From Bacteroidota bacterium (GTDB lineage Bacteria; Bacteroidota; Bacteroidia; Chitinophagales; Chitinophagaceae): DNA of 64,000 nt. Below, one piece after another: positions 52,981 to 62,779 of this stretch (position 1 is its first letter; each line of letters begins with the position of its first letter). The notes under the pieces are model-generated. The model searched no databases. It saw only the letters and a list, made by a program, of their open reading frames with translations, and had not been told where the DNA came from. The position numbers and the translations under genes are program-made. The stretch is from the NCBI GenBank assembly GCA_030706735.1, contig JAUZNZ010000008.1:100163-164162 (forward strand), written 5' to 3'.

Positions 52981-55900
52981 ATGAAGAAATTCTCCATTCT
53001 TTTATTTCTGGCTGCCGCCATCCAAATCTCCCGGGCTGACGCACAGGCTCAACCCATCAGGGGGAGGGTGATCGATGATAGCACGGGCGCAGGATTGCCC
53101 GCAGCGACCATTCTGATCCAGGGTACCACCAGGGGTACCGCCAGCGGACCGGACGGCGGGTTTACCATCGCCTTCCCGGCAGATGGCAAGCGACATACCC
53201 TCCAAATATCCCTTACCGGCTATTCAACGGTAACGGTTCCGGCCACCAATAGCAGCCCCATCGAAGTGCGCCTGAAGAGGGAGTCTAAAGAACTGGAAGA
53301 TGTCGTGGTGATCGGTTATCAGTCCGTCAGGAAAAGAGATCTCCTCGCATCGGTCTCAACCGTCACATCCAGGGACCTCAAAGATATCCCCCTGAATTCC
53401 GCCGAGGAATCCCTGGCGGGCAGGCTCGCAGGCGTTCAGGTGACAGGCTCCGAAGGTTCCCCGAACGCCCAGGTGCTCATCCGCGTGCGCGGAGGGGGCT
53501 CCATAACCCAGGATAATTCACCCCTCTATGTCGTGGACGGCATCCAGGTGGACAACGGCCTCTCCACCATTTCCATCCAGGATATCGAATCCATCAACGT
53601 ATTGAAAGATGCGGCCTCCACCTCCATCTATGGCGCCAGAGGCGCCAACGGTGTCGTCATCATCACGACCAAGGGAGGCCGGAATACCAGCGGCAAGACA
53701 AACATCTCCTATAACGGTTTCGCCGGCATCAATAAACTCGAGAAGGAATTGCCTCTTTTGAGCCCCTACGACTATATATATTATCAATTCGAAAGGGGCA
53801 AGCAGACCGGCGATACCTCGGGTATCGCACCCTACGGCAACGCGACCGACTGGTCAACCGTGCAAAATTACAAGAACACCCCCGCCTACGACTGGCAGCA
53901 CAAAATGTTCGGTCGCAGCGCTTTTCAGCAGACGCACAACGTCGGCATGTCCGGAGGTACCGAGCAGACCCAGTATAATCTCAGCCTCTCCGACGCTCGC
54001 CAGGACGGTGTCATGCTCAATTCGGATTATGCCCGCGAACTGGTCAACTTCCGCTTCGATCATAAGGCCACGGACCGGGTACGCGTGGGCTTCAATGTAC
54101 GGTATAACAATACCATAATCGATGGCGCCGGCACGTCCAGTACGGGCTCCTCGGCCCTGAACTTCCTGCGCCAGGTCGTCCGCTACCGGCCCTTCCTGGT
54201 GCCTGGCCAAAGCGACAATAGCTTCGATCCGAACTATTATGCGGAAACGAATGCAAATAGCCTGGCGCTGGTCAATCCGGTGCTCCTGAACAACGCCCAA
54301 TACAGGAAAAGCTTCAATAATATCGTGGACCTGAATGCCTACCTGAATTATACGGTCTGCAGGGCCGTCTCCTTCAAATCCACCATCGGCTACGATTACA
54401 ATGCTTATCGCCTCGACGCCTTCGACGACACCCTCACCTACAACTCGAAGATCAACGGAGCCAGCATGCCGATTGCGGATGTGAACAGCACGAGCAAGGC
54501 CACCCTCGACAACAATAACGTCTTCACCCTTTCCAATCAGACCATGGGCGGCAGATTCAAAGAACGGAATAATATTACCGCCATCATCGGGGAAGAGACC
54601 TATCAAACCCATGAAAAGGACTATTACGTCGAGACCCGCTTTTATCCGCTCGGTACGACAGCTTCCGCGGCATTGGGCAATCTCAACCTGGGCACGCCTC
54701 CCAATAGCACACTGAGCGAACCGAAACCGACGGCCGTCGATTATACGACGACCCTGCTCTCCTTCTTCGGACGCATCACCTACGATTTCGACAAGAAATA
54801 CCTGGCCTACGTGTCATTCCGGGCAGACGGCTCCTCCTTGTTCGCACCATCCAATCGGTGGGGTTATTTTCCCGCCGCCACCGTCGCCTGGAGAATGTCC
54901 CAGGAAAAATTCCTGCAGGATGTGTCCTGGATCAGCGACCTGAAAATGCGCGTGTCATACGGCGCGGCAGGGAATAACCGGATCAGTCCCTACCTCTACG
55001 TGACGCAGTTCAATACCAACTCCCAATACGGCCTCAATGATCAGCTGATCACGGGCTACGCGCCCGCCGGCCTCGCCAATCCCAACCTGAAATGGGAGAC
55101 CACCGTTTCCCGGAACCTGGGATTCGACGCCAGCCTCTTCAGGGACCGCTTTGGGTTTACCATCGACATCTATAGCAACACGACCAATAACCTGCTTGTT
55201 AATACGCCCATCCCGACCAGTTCCGGTTACACTACCCAGCTTCAAAATGTGGGATCGACAAGCAACAAAGGGGTCGAACTCCAACTCAGCTCCACGATCA
55301 TGCAGAAGCGCTCCTTTGGATGGACGGCCAGCTTCAATATCTCATTCAACCAGAACAAGGTCGTCAACCTCGGCCTGCAGAAGTCGTATCTGCAGAGCTC
55401 CAATTGGGCCGGGAGCGCCAATCCCGCTGACTATATCGTGCAGGTCGGTAAACCGGTCGGCTCGATGTATGGCCTCGTAACGGACGGCTATTATACGACG
55501 AACGATTTCAATTATAATTCGGCTACCCGGGTATATACGCTTAAACCGGGCGTCCCCAATGACGCAGCCATAACGGCAACGACTCCCATGCCGGGAAGCA
55601 TCAAGTTCAAAGACCTGAACGGGGATTCGGTCATCACGAACGCAGACCGAACGATCATCGGATACGCTCAGCCGAAGTTCTTTGGGGGACTGACCCAGCA
55701 ATTCACTTATAAAGGGTTCGACTGCAGCATCTTCATCAATTTCCAATACGGCAATAAGGTCTTCAATGACAATAAACTGGAGTTCAGCAGCGGGTACACG
55801 CCGGGCGCCAACCTGCTCGGGATCATGAAGGACCGCTGGCATACCGTCGACGGTAACGGGGTGGCTTACGAGTCTCTCGTCAGCGGCCAGGTGGTAGGCG

Positions 55901-56253
55901 CATCCCCGGACTCCCTGAATGCCCTGAATAAGGGCGCCAAGGTCTGGATCCCGCTGGTCGGTTCCAGCTCGACGACCTTCCAGCCCCAGTCATGGGCAGT
56001 GGAGGACGCCAGCTTCATCCGCATCAACAATATCACGGTCGGCTATTCGCTGCCGGCTGGCCTCGTCCACAAATTGAAGATCACCCGCCTCCGTTTGTAC
56101 GCCACGGTGAATAACGTGGCCGTGATCACCGGGTATAGCGGCTACGACCCGGAAGTCAACACCAGACGCGATACGCCGGTAACCCCGGGCGTCGATTATT
56201 CCGCTTACCCCCGCAGCCGAAGCTTTTTGGCCGGCATAAACCTAACTTTTTAA
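52981..56253 (+). CDS. SusC/RagA-family TonB-linked outer-membrane transporter 3
   Basis: A 1090-residue protein from ATG 52981, where the signal peptide begins (MKKFSILLFLAAAIQISRAD); an in-frame GTG at 52921 would add 20 unlikely residues. It has the CarboxypepD-like domain (IRGRVIDDSTGAGLPAATIL), LEDVVVIGYQSVRKRDLLAS, the plug (DAASTSIYGARGANGVVII) and the barrel ending in LAGINLTF. It is clearly different from SusC1 and SusC2, so it may take a different pectic oligomer. The start context AACTGCTATATG is shared with susC2. Confidence 0.96.
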   Translation: MKKFSILLFLAAAIQISRADAQAQPIRGRVIDDSTGAGLPAATILIQGTTRGTASGPDGGFTIAFPADGKRHTLQISLTGYSTVTVPATNSSPIEVRLKRESKELEDVVVIGYQSVRKRDLLASVSTVTSRDLKDIPLNSAEESLAGRLAGVQVTGSEGSPNAQVLIRVRGGGSITQDNSPLYVVDGIQVDNGLSTISIQDIESINVLKDAASTSIYGARGANGVVIITTKGGRNTSGKTNISYNGFAGINKLEKELPLLSPYDYIYYQFERGKQTGDTSGIAPYGNATDWSTVQNYKNTPAYDWQHKMFGRSAFQQTHNVGMSGGTEQTQYNLSLSDARQDGVMLNSDYARELVNFRFDHKATDRVRVGFNVRYNNTIIDGAGTSSTGSSALNFLRQVVRYRPFLVPGQSDNSFDPNYYAETNANSLALVNPVLLNNAQYRKSFNNIVDLNAYLNYTVCRAVSFKSTIGYDYNAYRLDAFDDTLTYNSKINGASMPIADVNSTSKATLDNNNVFTLSNQTMGGRFKERNNITAIIGEETYQTHEKDYYVETRFYPLGTTASAALGNLNLGTPPNSTLSEPKPTAVDYTTTLLSFFGRITYDFDKKYLAYVSFRADGSSLFAPSNRWGYFPAATVAWRMSQEKFLQDVSWISDLKMRVSYGAAGNNRISPYLYVTQFNTNSQYGLNDQLITGYAPAGLANPNLKWETTVSRNLGFDASLFRDRFGFTIDIYSNTTNNLLVNTPIPTSSGYTTQLQNVGSTSNKGVELQLSSTIMQKRSFGWTASFNISFNQNKVVNLGLQKSYLQSSNWAGSANPADYIVQVGKPVGSMYGLVTDGYYTTNDFNYNSATRVYTLKPGVPNDAAITATTPMPGSIKFKDLNGDSVITNADRTIIGYAQPKFFGGLTQQFTYKGFDCSIFINFQYGNKVFNDNKLEFSSGYTPGANLLGIMKDRWHTVDGNGVAYESLVSGQVVGASPDSLNALNKGAKVWIPLVGSSSTTFQPQSWAVEDASFIRINNITVGYSLPAGLVHKLKITRLRLYATVNNVAVITGYSGYDPEVNTRRDTPVTPGVDYSAYPRSRSFLAGINLTF

Positions 56254-56273
56254 GATTATTAAATCATTGCTAT

Positions 56274-58127
56274 ATGCAAACCAAAGGCATACAAAACCAG
56301 ATCAAGCTGACAGCGATAGCCGGCATCATCCTGATCGCGGGCTCTTGTAAGAAGTACCTGGATCCTACCGCTGTCTCCTCATTTCCGACCGACTATGTGT
56401 TCAGCAACGTGCAGAACGCGCAAAAGGCGGTATTTGCTGCCTACCAGCAGTTGACCGGCGACAACGGCTACGGCATTCGGATCAGCATGTACTTTCCCTA
56501 CGATAACGACGAAATGATCGGCATCCACCAGATCGGGGACAATGACCGCGGAGACATCGCCCACTATAATGCGTCCTCCGGCAATGCCCAGCTGAACACC
56601 CCCTTCAACCAGTTGTATAAGGGCATTGAATGGTCGAACATTTGCATTTACAATATCCCGAAGATGGACATGTACGCCAAAGGTACCGCCCAACAGATCG
56701 GTGAATTGCAAAGGTTGTACGGGGAGGCGCTCACCCTTCGTGCACAGTACTATCTGGAACTTATCCGCAATTGGGGCGACGTGCCGGCACAATTCCTGCC
56801 CTCTTCCCAATTGCCCAACCTCTTCCTGAAAAAGACGGACCGCGACACGATATACAATCAACTGCTGAACGACCTGCTTTCCGCGGAGAGCCTCGTTCCA
56901 TGGAGAACGGAGATCGCCACCCTCGGCGATGCGCCCGATGAACGCATCACCAAAGGGGCGGTTAAAGGACTTCGCGCACGCATCGCTTTATATCGCGGCG
57001 GCTATTCCCTTCGCCGCGCGTCCAGCAGCTATGGACAAACCATGGCGCGGCCGGCCGACTACAAGACCTATTACCAGATCGCCTGGAACGAATGTAAGGA
57101 TCTCATGGCCAGGCGGGACGAACATACGCTGAATGCCAGCTACAATACCGTTTTCAAAGGTTCCCTGGACGCACACTCTCTTGACCCGGTCGGGGAAGTG
57201 ATGTTCCAGGTGGCGATGGCCGGCGGCACAGGCTCTTATGACAGCAAACTGGGCTATTATGACGGCACCAAGGTCAATGGCCTGGGCAATGCGGCCATAG
57301 GCGTGCTGCCTACCTATTTCTATCTGTTTGATTCGACGGATACACGCAGGGACGTGGTATGCGCCGCCTATGAGGTGAACTCGGACCTCAGTACCCTTAA
57401 GATCCACCCGCCCACCACGCTCGAAGAGGCTAAGTTCCGGCGCGATTGGATCACTAACCCCAGTGTATTATCCTCCGCTGCGCAATATTTTGGGATCAAT
57501 TGGCCCATCCTGCGCTTCTCGGACGTATTGCTGATGTTCGCCGAAGCGGATAATGAGATCAACGGCGCCCCCTCGGCAGACGCTATCGCCGCCTTCGAAG
57601 AAGTCCGCACACGGGCCTACGGCGGGAACCATGCACTGATCGGAACGACGCCCACCGATCACGACGGGTTCTTCAACGCCATCGTTAAGGAACGCAGCCT
57701 GGAATTCGGCGGCGAAGGCGTCCGCAAGTATGACCTGATCCGCTGGAACCTGCTGGCTTCACGCCTGGCAGACGCCAAGACAAATCTTACGAACATGGGT
57801 AACCGCACCGGGACGTTCGCCGGCAATTACACGAATAATACCCTCGACTTCAGTAAACTCCCGGATTCGGTCTTTTATAAGACGACCTCGACCAGCGCTA
57901 CAGGTCTCCAGTTCGGCACTTCGCTGTATGCGCCCAGGACCGTTTCGTCCCTCTCGGGCTATACCAGGGCGCTTTGGATATCCAAGGCGATCTATGGGAT
58001 ATTGCAGCAGACCGGTTCTTCGAACGGCTATGCGTACGGATTCAAGCCCAATCACAGCGAATTGCTGCCCATTCCGCAAGCCGCCCTGGACGCAAATTAT
58101 AACCTGACGCAGGATTATGGGTATTAG
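56274..58127 (+). CDS. SusD/RagB-family outer-membrane glycan-binding lipoprotein 3
   Basis: A 617-residue lipoprotein with signal ending in IAGSCKKYLD. It contains the SusD landmarks: LDPTAVSSFPTDYVFSNVQN, YGEALTLRAQYYLELIRNWG and late FEEVRTRAYGGNHALI and VKERSLEFGGEGVRKYDLIR. It is about 100 residues longer than SusD1. It pairs with susC3 (20 bases apart), and its last 11 bases overlap the CE12 gene, coupling binding protein and esterase expression. Confidence 0.95.
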   Translation: MQTKGIQNQIKLTAIAGIILIAGSCKKYLDPTAVSSFPTDYVFSNVQNAQKAVFAAYQQLTGDNGYGIRISMYFPYDNDEMIGIHQIGDNDRGDIAHYNASSGNAQLNTPFNQLYKGIEWSNICIYNIPKMDMYAKGTAQQIGELQRLYGEALTLRAQYYLELIRNWGDVPAQFLPSSQLPNLFLKKTDRDTIYNQLLNDLLSAESLVPWRTEIATLGDAPDERITKGAVKGLRARIALYRGGYSLRRASSSYGQTMARPADYKTYYQIAWNECKDLMARRDEHTLNASYNTVFKGSLDAHSLDPVGEVMFQVAMAGGTGSYDSKLGYYDGTKVNGLGNAAIGVLPTYFYLFDSTDTRRDVVCAAYEVNSDLSTLKIHPPTTLEEAKFRRDWITNPSVLSSAAQYFGINWPILRFSDVLLMFAEADNEINGAPSADAIAAFEEVRTRAYGGNHALIGTTPTDHDGFFNAIVKERSLEFGGEGVRKYDLIRWNLLASRLADAKTNLTNMGNRTGTFAGNYTNNTLDFSKLPDSVFYKTTSTSATGLQFGTSLYAPRTVSSLSGYTRALWISKAIYGILQQTGSSNGYAYGFKPNHSELLPIPQAALDANYNLTQDYGY

Positions 58128-58896
58128 CGGCCACTCCCCACGTCATTGGGCAACCGGTTTGCTCATACTGATGTCCTTCGCGCAACCTGCCCAAATAAGG
58201 ACGAGGGTCTGGCTGGTGGGTGACTCGACGATGGCGGATAAAGAGATAAAGGCCTTCCCCGAAACGGGCTGGGGAATGCCTTTCGCAACCTTCTTCGATT
58301 CCACCGTGGTCGTCGACAACCGCGCAAAGAATGGCAGAAGTACCAAATCGTTTATCGATGAAGGCTTATGGGCCAGGGTACTGGACAACATGCAGCCCGG
58401 CGATTACGTGCTGATCCAGTTCGGTCATAATGACGAGGGGAAGGAAAAAGTGGGCAGGTACACCACCCCTGACGAATTCAAGGTCAACCTCCGCCGTTAC
58501 GTGTCCGAAGCACGGAGCAAAGGGGCATTCCCCATTCTCATCACCCCTGTGGCCAGGAGGTTGTTCGACTCATCGGGCCGGGTGAAAGAGTCCCATCCGG
58601 TCTATGCAGACGCGGTCCGCGAGGTCGCGGCACAGGATAAAGCGCCGCTGATCGACCTGGATGCGCAGAGCATGGCCTTGTTACAGCAGTTTGGACCGGA
58701 GAATTCGAAATGGCTGTTCAATTATCTCGACCCCGGGGAGCATCCGAATTACCCCGATGGACATAAGGACGACACGCATTTTAACGAACTGGGAGCGCGC
58801 AAAATGGCCGGGATCGTACTGACCGCGATCAAAACGCTGCACCTCCCGCTGGCCGTTCATATACGACCCCCCTTACCCGTCAGGAAAGCAGTATAA
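58117..58896 (+). CDS. CE12 rhamnogalacturonan acetylesterase 2 (SGNH hydrolase)
   Basis: A 259-residue SGNH esterase. The N terminus has a weak signal (HWATGLLILMSFAQPAQ). The catalytic blocks are GDSTMADKE, NGRSTKSFIDEGLW, FGHNDEGKEKVG and DDTHFNELGARKMAG. The last block is a better match to classical rhamnogalacturonan acetylesterases than that of the copy at 47591, so the two may differ in position specificity. The ATG at 58117 lies inside the susD3 end; the pectinesterase gene follows after 11 bases. Confidence 0.92.
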   Translation: MGISGHSPRHWATGLLILMSFAQPAQIRTRVWLVGDSTMADKEIKAFPETGWGMPFATFFDSTVVVDNRAKNGRSTKSFIDEGLWARVLDNMQPGDYVLIQFGHNDEGKEKVGRYTTPDEFKVNLRRYVSEARSKGAFPILITPVARRLFDSSGRVKESHPVYADAVREVAAQDKAPLIDLDAQSMALLQQFGPENSKWLFNYLDPGEHPNYPDGHKDDTHFNELGARKMAGIVLTAIKTLHLPLAVHIRPPLPVRKAV

Positions 58897-58907
58897 TTGG
58901 AGACGCC

Positions 58908-59876
58908 ATGAAAAGTCAACTTTTTCTCATCCTCTCGCTGTTCGTGTGCGCGGGCCTCAGGGCGCAGCAACGTCACTGGGTCGTCGCGCAGAACGGCCCC
59001 GGCGATTTCAAGACCGTGCAGGCCGCACTGGACAAGGTTCCTCCGAATAACCGGCAGCCCATCAGCATATTGATCAGGAACGGCGTCTATAGGGAAAAAC
59101 TCCACCTGGACTCGACCAAAGATAGGGTTACGCTCATCGGGGAGGACCGGTTCCGTACGATCCTCACCTATGACGATCATCCCGGAATGACAAATCCGGC
59201 CGGAGATAGCATCAATACCCGTAACTCATACAGCTTTCGCATTAGGGGAAACGATTTCCTGGCAAGAAATATCACCTTCCGCAACGATGCCGGTTTTGCC
59301 GCGGGCCAGGCCGTCGCGCTGGAAGTGCAGGGCGACAGGGCGCAGTTCATCGATTGCCGGATCATCGGAAACCAGGATATCCTCTTCCTGAACAGCGAAA
59401 AGAGCCGCCAGTTCTACTCGCATTGCTATATCGAAGGCACCACGGATTTTATTTTCGGAGCGGCCACGGCCTGGTTTGATCAATGCCATATCCATAGTAA
59501 AAAGAATTCCCACGTGACCGCGGCCTCGACTCCCCGCGATCACCCTTTCGGCTTCGTCTTCTATGACTGCACCCTGACCGGCGATTCCACCATCCGCAAT
59601 GCTTCTCTCGGAAGGCCCTGGCGCCCCTATGCCAGCGTCACCTATATCCATTGCTACATCGACCGGCATATTCGTGCCGGGGGCTGGTCCGACTGGAATA
59701 ATACGGATAGCTATAAGACGGCGCGTTTTGCCGAATATGAGGATTTTGGCCCCGGCGCCGCAACGGCATCCCGGGTTCCCTGGTCCCGCCAGCTCAGCGA
59801 CGTTGAGGTCGGGCATTATTCAATGGAGGCGCTTTTCGGCGATTGGCAACCCGGAGGATCGGCCCGTGACCACTGA
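58908..59876 (+). CDS. CE8 pectin methylesterase
   Basis: A 322-residue right-handed beta-helix enzyme with a signal peptide (LFLILSLFVCAGLRAQQ). The CE8 sites are visible: GDFKTVQAALDKVPPN near the start, AGQAVALEV, GNQDILFLNS with the acid/base Asp, GTTDFIFGAATAWF with the nucleophile Asp, and LGRPWRPYASV with the binding Arg and Trp. It removes methyl groups from homogalacturonan, which prepares it for lyases. A second CE8 domain is fused to PL10 at 62780. Confidence 0.95.
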   Translation: MKSQLFLILSLFVCAGLRAQQRHWVVAQNGPGDFKTVQAALDKVPPNNRQPISILIRNGVYREKLHLDSTKDRVTLIGEDRFRTILTYDDHPGMTNPAGDSINTRNSYSFRIRGNDFLARNITFRNDAGFAAGQAVALEVQGDRAQFIDCRIIGNQDILFLNSEKSRQFYSHCYIEGTTDFIFGAATAWFDQCHIHSKKNSHVTAASTPRDHPFGFVFYDCTLTGDSTIRNASLGRPWRPYASVTYIHCYIDRHIRAGGWSDWNNTDSYKTARFAEYEDFGPGAATASRVPWSRQLSDVEVGHYSMEALFGDWQPGGSARDH

Positions 59877-59922
59877 CGCTAAAGGAGGCGAATGCCTGAT
59901 TATAAACATAAATACTGGATTG

Positions 59923-61584
59923 ATGCGACCTGTAAAACAGATTTTCCGGTTCTCATGGACCGCCGCGCTGCTGATCGCTTCCCTGCACGGATATACGCAG
60001 GAATATTCCTGGGATCGGCTGCCCCGGATCACGCGACCCGTCTTTGCCAAAGACACGTTCAGTATTGTTCGGTACGGGGCCAAACCGGATGCGCAGCAGC
60101 TCAATACCCGGGCGATCAACGACGCGATCGAAGATTGTAGCCGGAAAGGTGGCGGCGTGGTCCTTATCCCCCGGGGATACTGGTTGACAGGACCCGTCAC
60201 GCTCCGATCCAACGTCAACCTGCACGTCGATCGCGCCGCCATTCTCCAGTTCACGGCAGACTTCGATCAATATCCCATCGTGGAAGGCAATTGGGAAGGC
60301 CATCCGGCCGCGCGTTGTCAGTCTCCGATCACCGGAACCGATCTGCAAAATGTGGCCATAACAGGCAGCGGAGTGATCGACGGCAATGGGGACGCCTGGC
60401 GTGCGATAGGCAAGGATCGGCTCACGGATTCCGAATGGAGGCGAAAGCTGGCCTCTGGCGGCGTCGTGAACGAGGATGGGAAGACCTGGTATCCGTCTGA
60501 AAAATCGATGAAAGGAGCGAAGACGCCGCACGCCGGCGTATGGGAAACCGGCATGACCGCAAAAGACTTCGAAGGGATCAAGGACTATCTACGTCCCAAC
60601 CTGCTCGTCCTGACACGCTGTAAGCGCGTCCTGCTCGAGGGCGCCAGCTTCCGGAATTCTCCCGCCTGGTGCCTGCATCCCCTGATGTGTGAAGACTTGA
60701 CGCTCTCCGACGTGCATGTGCGCAATCCCTGGAATGCCCAGAACGGGGACGGCATCGATATCGAATCCTGCAGGAATGTGTTGGTGGAGAAATCCACATT
60801 CGACGCGGGCGACGATGGGATCTGTATCAAATCGGGCCGGGATGCCGATGGCCGGAAGAGAGGGCTGCCGACGGAAAATGTGATCGTCCGTAACGATATT
60901 GTCTATCACGCCCACGGCGGCTTTGTGGTCGGCAGCGAAATGTCGGGCGGTGCACGGAATATCTTCGTCGAGAATTGTTCCTTCATGGGCACTGATGTGG
61001 GCTTACGCTTCAAAACGGTCAGGGGCAGGGGAGGCATGGTGGAAAAGATATGGATCAGGAATATCAATATGAAGGACATCGTGCACCAGGCTGTCTTTCT
61101 GGACATGTATTATTTCGCAAAGGTCCCGAAACTGTCCGAGACCAACGGGAGCCAGACCGAAGCAATCCCTCCCGTCACCGAAGCGACGCCGCATTTCCGG
61201 GACATCCATATCAGTCATGTGGTCTGCGACGGCGCCGAAGAGGGCATCTATATCCGCGGCCTCCCCGAAATGAACATCTCGGACATTCACCTCGACGACC
61301 TGGTGCTGAAGGCCGGCAAGGGAGCGGAGATCATCGCGGCCAGGGACATCGACCTGCAACACGTTACACTGATCACCAAAGACAGCAACCCGGTCGTTTA
61401 TATCGAGAACAGCAGCCGGATCCGGTTCAATTCGCTCGCCTTTGATCCGGGCGCGGCGCTCGTCTTTAGCGTCAATGGAGATAAGTGCGGGGATATCAGC
61501 GTATCGGGCACCAATACGCGCCAGGCATCGAAGATTTTGGTATTTAATTATGGCGCCCTGCCATCGGCGCTGGTCATTAAATAA
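59923..61584 (+). CDS. GH28 polygalacturonase-type glycosidase 2
   Basis: A 553-residue beta-helix protein from ATG 59923, where the signal peptide begins (MRPVKQIFRFSWTAALLIAS). The same frame is open farther upstream inside the CE8 gene, but that is not coding. GH28 sites are NGDGIDIESCRNVLVEKS, the Asp pair DAGDDGICIKSGRDADG, GSEMSGGARNIFVENC and LRFKTVRGRGG. It is longer than GH28-1 and has an insertion before the active site (WRRKLASGGVVNEDGKTWYP), typical of exo-polygalacturonases of Bacteroidota. It probably releases galacturonate from chain ends. Confidence 0.93.
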   Translation: MRPVKQIFRFSWTAALLIASLHGYTQEYSWDRLPRITRPVFAKDTFSIVRYGAKPDAQQLNTRAINDAIEDCSRKGGGVVLIPRGYWLTGPVTLRSNVNLHVDRAAILQFTADFDQYPIVEGNWEGHPAARCQSPITGTDLQNVAITGSGVIDGNGDAWRAIGKDRLTDSEWRRKLASGGVVNEDGKTWYPSEKSMKGAKTPHAGVWETGMTAKDFEGIKDYLRPNLLVLTRCKRVLLEGASFRNSPAWCLHPLMCEDLTLSDVHVRNPWNAQNGDGIDIESCRNVLVEKSTFDAGDDGICIKSGRDADGRKRGLPTENVIVRNDIVYHAHGGFVVGSEMSGGARNIFVENCSFMGTDVGLRFKTVRGRGGMVEKIWIRNINMKDIVHQAVFLDMYYFAKVPKLSETNGSQTEAIPPVTEATPHFRDIHISHVVCDGAEEGIYIRGLPEMNISDIHLDDLVLKAGKGAEIIAARDIDLQHVTLITKDSNPVVYIENSSRIRFNSLAFDPGAALVFSVNGDKCGDISVSGTNTRQASKILVFNYGALPSALVIK

Positions 61585-61653
61585 GGGAAAGATTAGCGGA
61601 CAGGCCAGACATTATATCTTGGAAATAAAGTAATATGCGATAAAAGGATTGAC

Positions 61654-62706
61654 ATGTTACCGATTAAGACCGCCTTGTGCTCATTTGGGATGTCCGGCCG
61701 CCTCTTTCATGCGCCCTTCCTCCACCTCGACCCGGATTTTGAACTGTGGTCGGTTTGGGAGAGGAATAAGGAACTGGCCGCAGCCATCTACCCGTCCATC
61801 CTAACCCGCCGTTCGCTTGACGACCTCTTGAACGATGAGGCCGTCGATCTGGTCATCGTCAATACGCCGAATTATACGCATTTCGATTTTGCGCGACAGG
61901 CGCTTTCGGCCGGCAAACACGTGGTCGTGGAGAAACCGTTTACCGTAACTGCCGCAGAGGCGGAGGAATTGAGGGATCTTGCGGAACGGAAGGGCAAGCT
62001 GCTTTCGGTATACCAGAATCGACGCTATGACAGCGATTATCGCACGGTCAGGCAGGTGCTTTCCGAAGGCTTGCTCGGGGACATTGTGGAGGCCGGGATC
62101 CACTATGACCGCTTTAATCCGGCCCTGAGCCCGAAAACGCATAAGGAGACGCCGGGGCCCGGAACGGGAGTGGTTTACGATCTCGGGTCGCATCTTATCG
62201 ATCAGGCCTTGCAGTTGTTCGGAACGCCGGATGCCCTGTTTGCGGATCTTCGAATCACGCGGCCCGCCTCGCAGGTTGAGGATTATATGGAGATCATCCT
62301 GTACTATCCCGCGCTTCGGGTAAGGGTCAAGTCCGGATATTTTGTCCGCGAAGCCCTCCCATCCTACGCGATCCATGGGATGAAAGGCTCGTTCATTAAG
62401 GCAAGGACGGACGTACAGGAACGGGACCTGCAGGCAGGCAGGATTCCCGGAGGCGAAGACTGGGGTACCGAGCCGCAGCAAGAGCGCGGACTGCTGCACA
62501 CCGAGATAGAAGGAAAGATCATCCGCGAGACCATTCCCTCTCTTCGCGGGAACTACGGGGACTATTACCGTGAACTCGGGGAAGCCATCCGCCATCCGCA
62601 CCAAAAGCCGGTGCCTGTGCCTGCGGAAGACGGGATCAGAACGATGCGCATCATCGAGGCGGCATACCAAAGCAACAGGGAAAAAAGGGTGATTGTTTTC
62701 CGATAA
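61654..62706 (+). CDS. Gfo/Idh/MocA-family oxidoreductase 2
   Basis: A 350-residue cytoplasmic protein. The Rossmann start is KTALCSFGMSGRLFHAPFLH, and the catalytic Lys lies in HVVVEKPFTV (about residue 95). VVYDLGSHLIDQALQLFG and the C-terminal RGNYGDYYRELGEAIRHP match the YdgJ/YjhC-like branch. It probably oxidises or reduces a sugar or uronate derivative from pectin. It follows GH28-2 by 69 bases and ends just before regulatory element E, so it closes the susC3 unit. Confidence 0.88.
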   Translation: MLPIKTALCSFGMSGRLFHAPFLHLDPDFELWSVWERNKELAAAIYPSILTRRSLDDLLNDEAVDLVIVNTPNYTHFDFARQALSAGKHVVVEKPFTVTAAEAEELRDLAERKGKLLSVYQNRRYDSDYRTVRQVLSEGLLGDIVEAGIHYDRFNPALSPKTHKETPGPGTGVVYDLGSHLIDQALQLFGTPDALFADLRITRPASQVEDYMEIILYYPALRVRVKSGYFVREALPSYAIHGMKGSFIKARTDVQERDLQAGRIPGGEDWGTEPQQERGLLHTEIEGKIIRETIPSLRGNYGDYYRELGEAIRHPHQKPVPVPAEDGIRTMRIIEAAYQSNREKRVIVFR

Positions 62707-62722
62707 CGTTTGCGTAAATAAA
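62702..62722 (+). promoter_or_regulatory. Regulatory element copy (E) upstream of PL10-CE8
   Basis: GATAACGTTTGCGTAAATAA is the most divergent copy but keeps AACG, TTGCGTA and the A/T-rich tail. Here the centre is a perfect AACGTT, as in LacI-family operators. It lies 58-78 bases upstream of the start at 62780, and an imperfect GC-rich hairpin follows (about 62724-62744). Confidence 0.55.
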
Positions 62723-62779
62723 TAGCGGCGCGGGGCCCGTCGCTACTGAAATACTATGTACAATTGTCATGCATAAGAA

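Noticed and set aside
59599..59922. Upstream extension of GH28-2 into the CE8 gene
   Set aside because: The frame is open but is a shadow of CE8; the signal peptide begins at ATG 59923.
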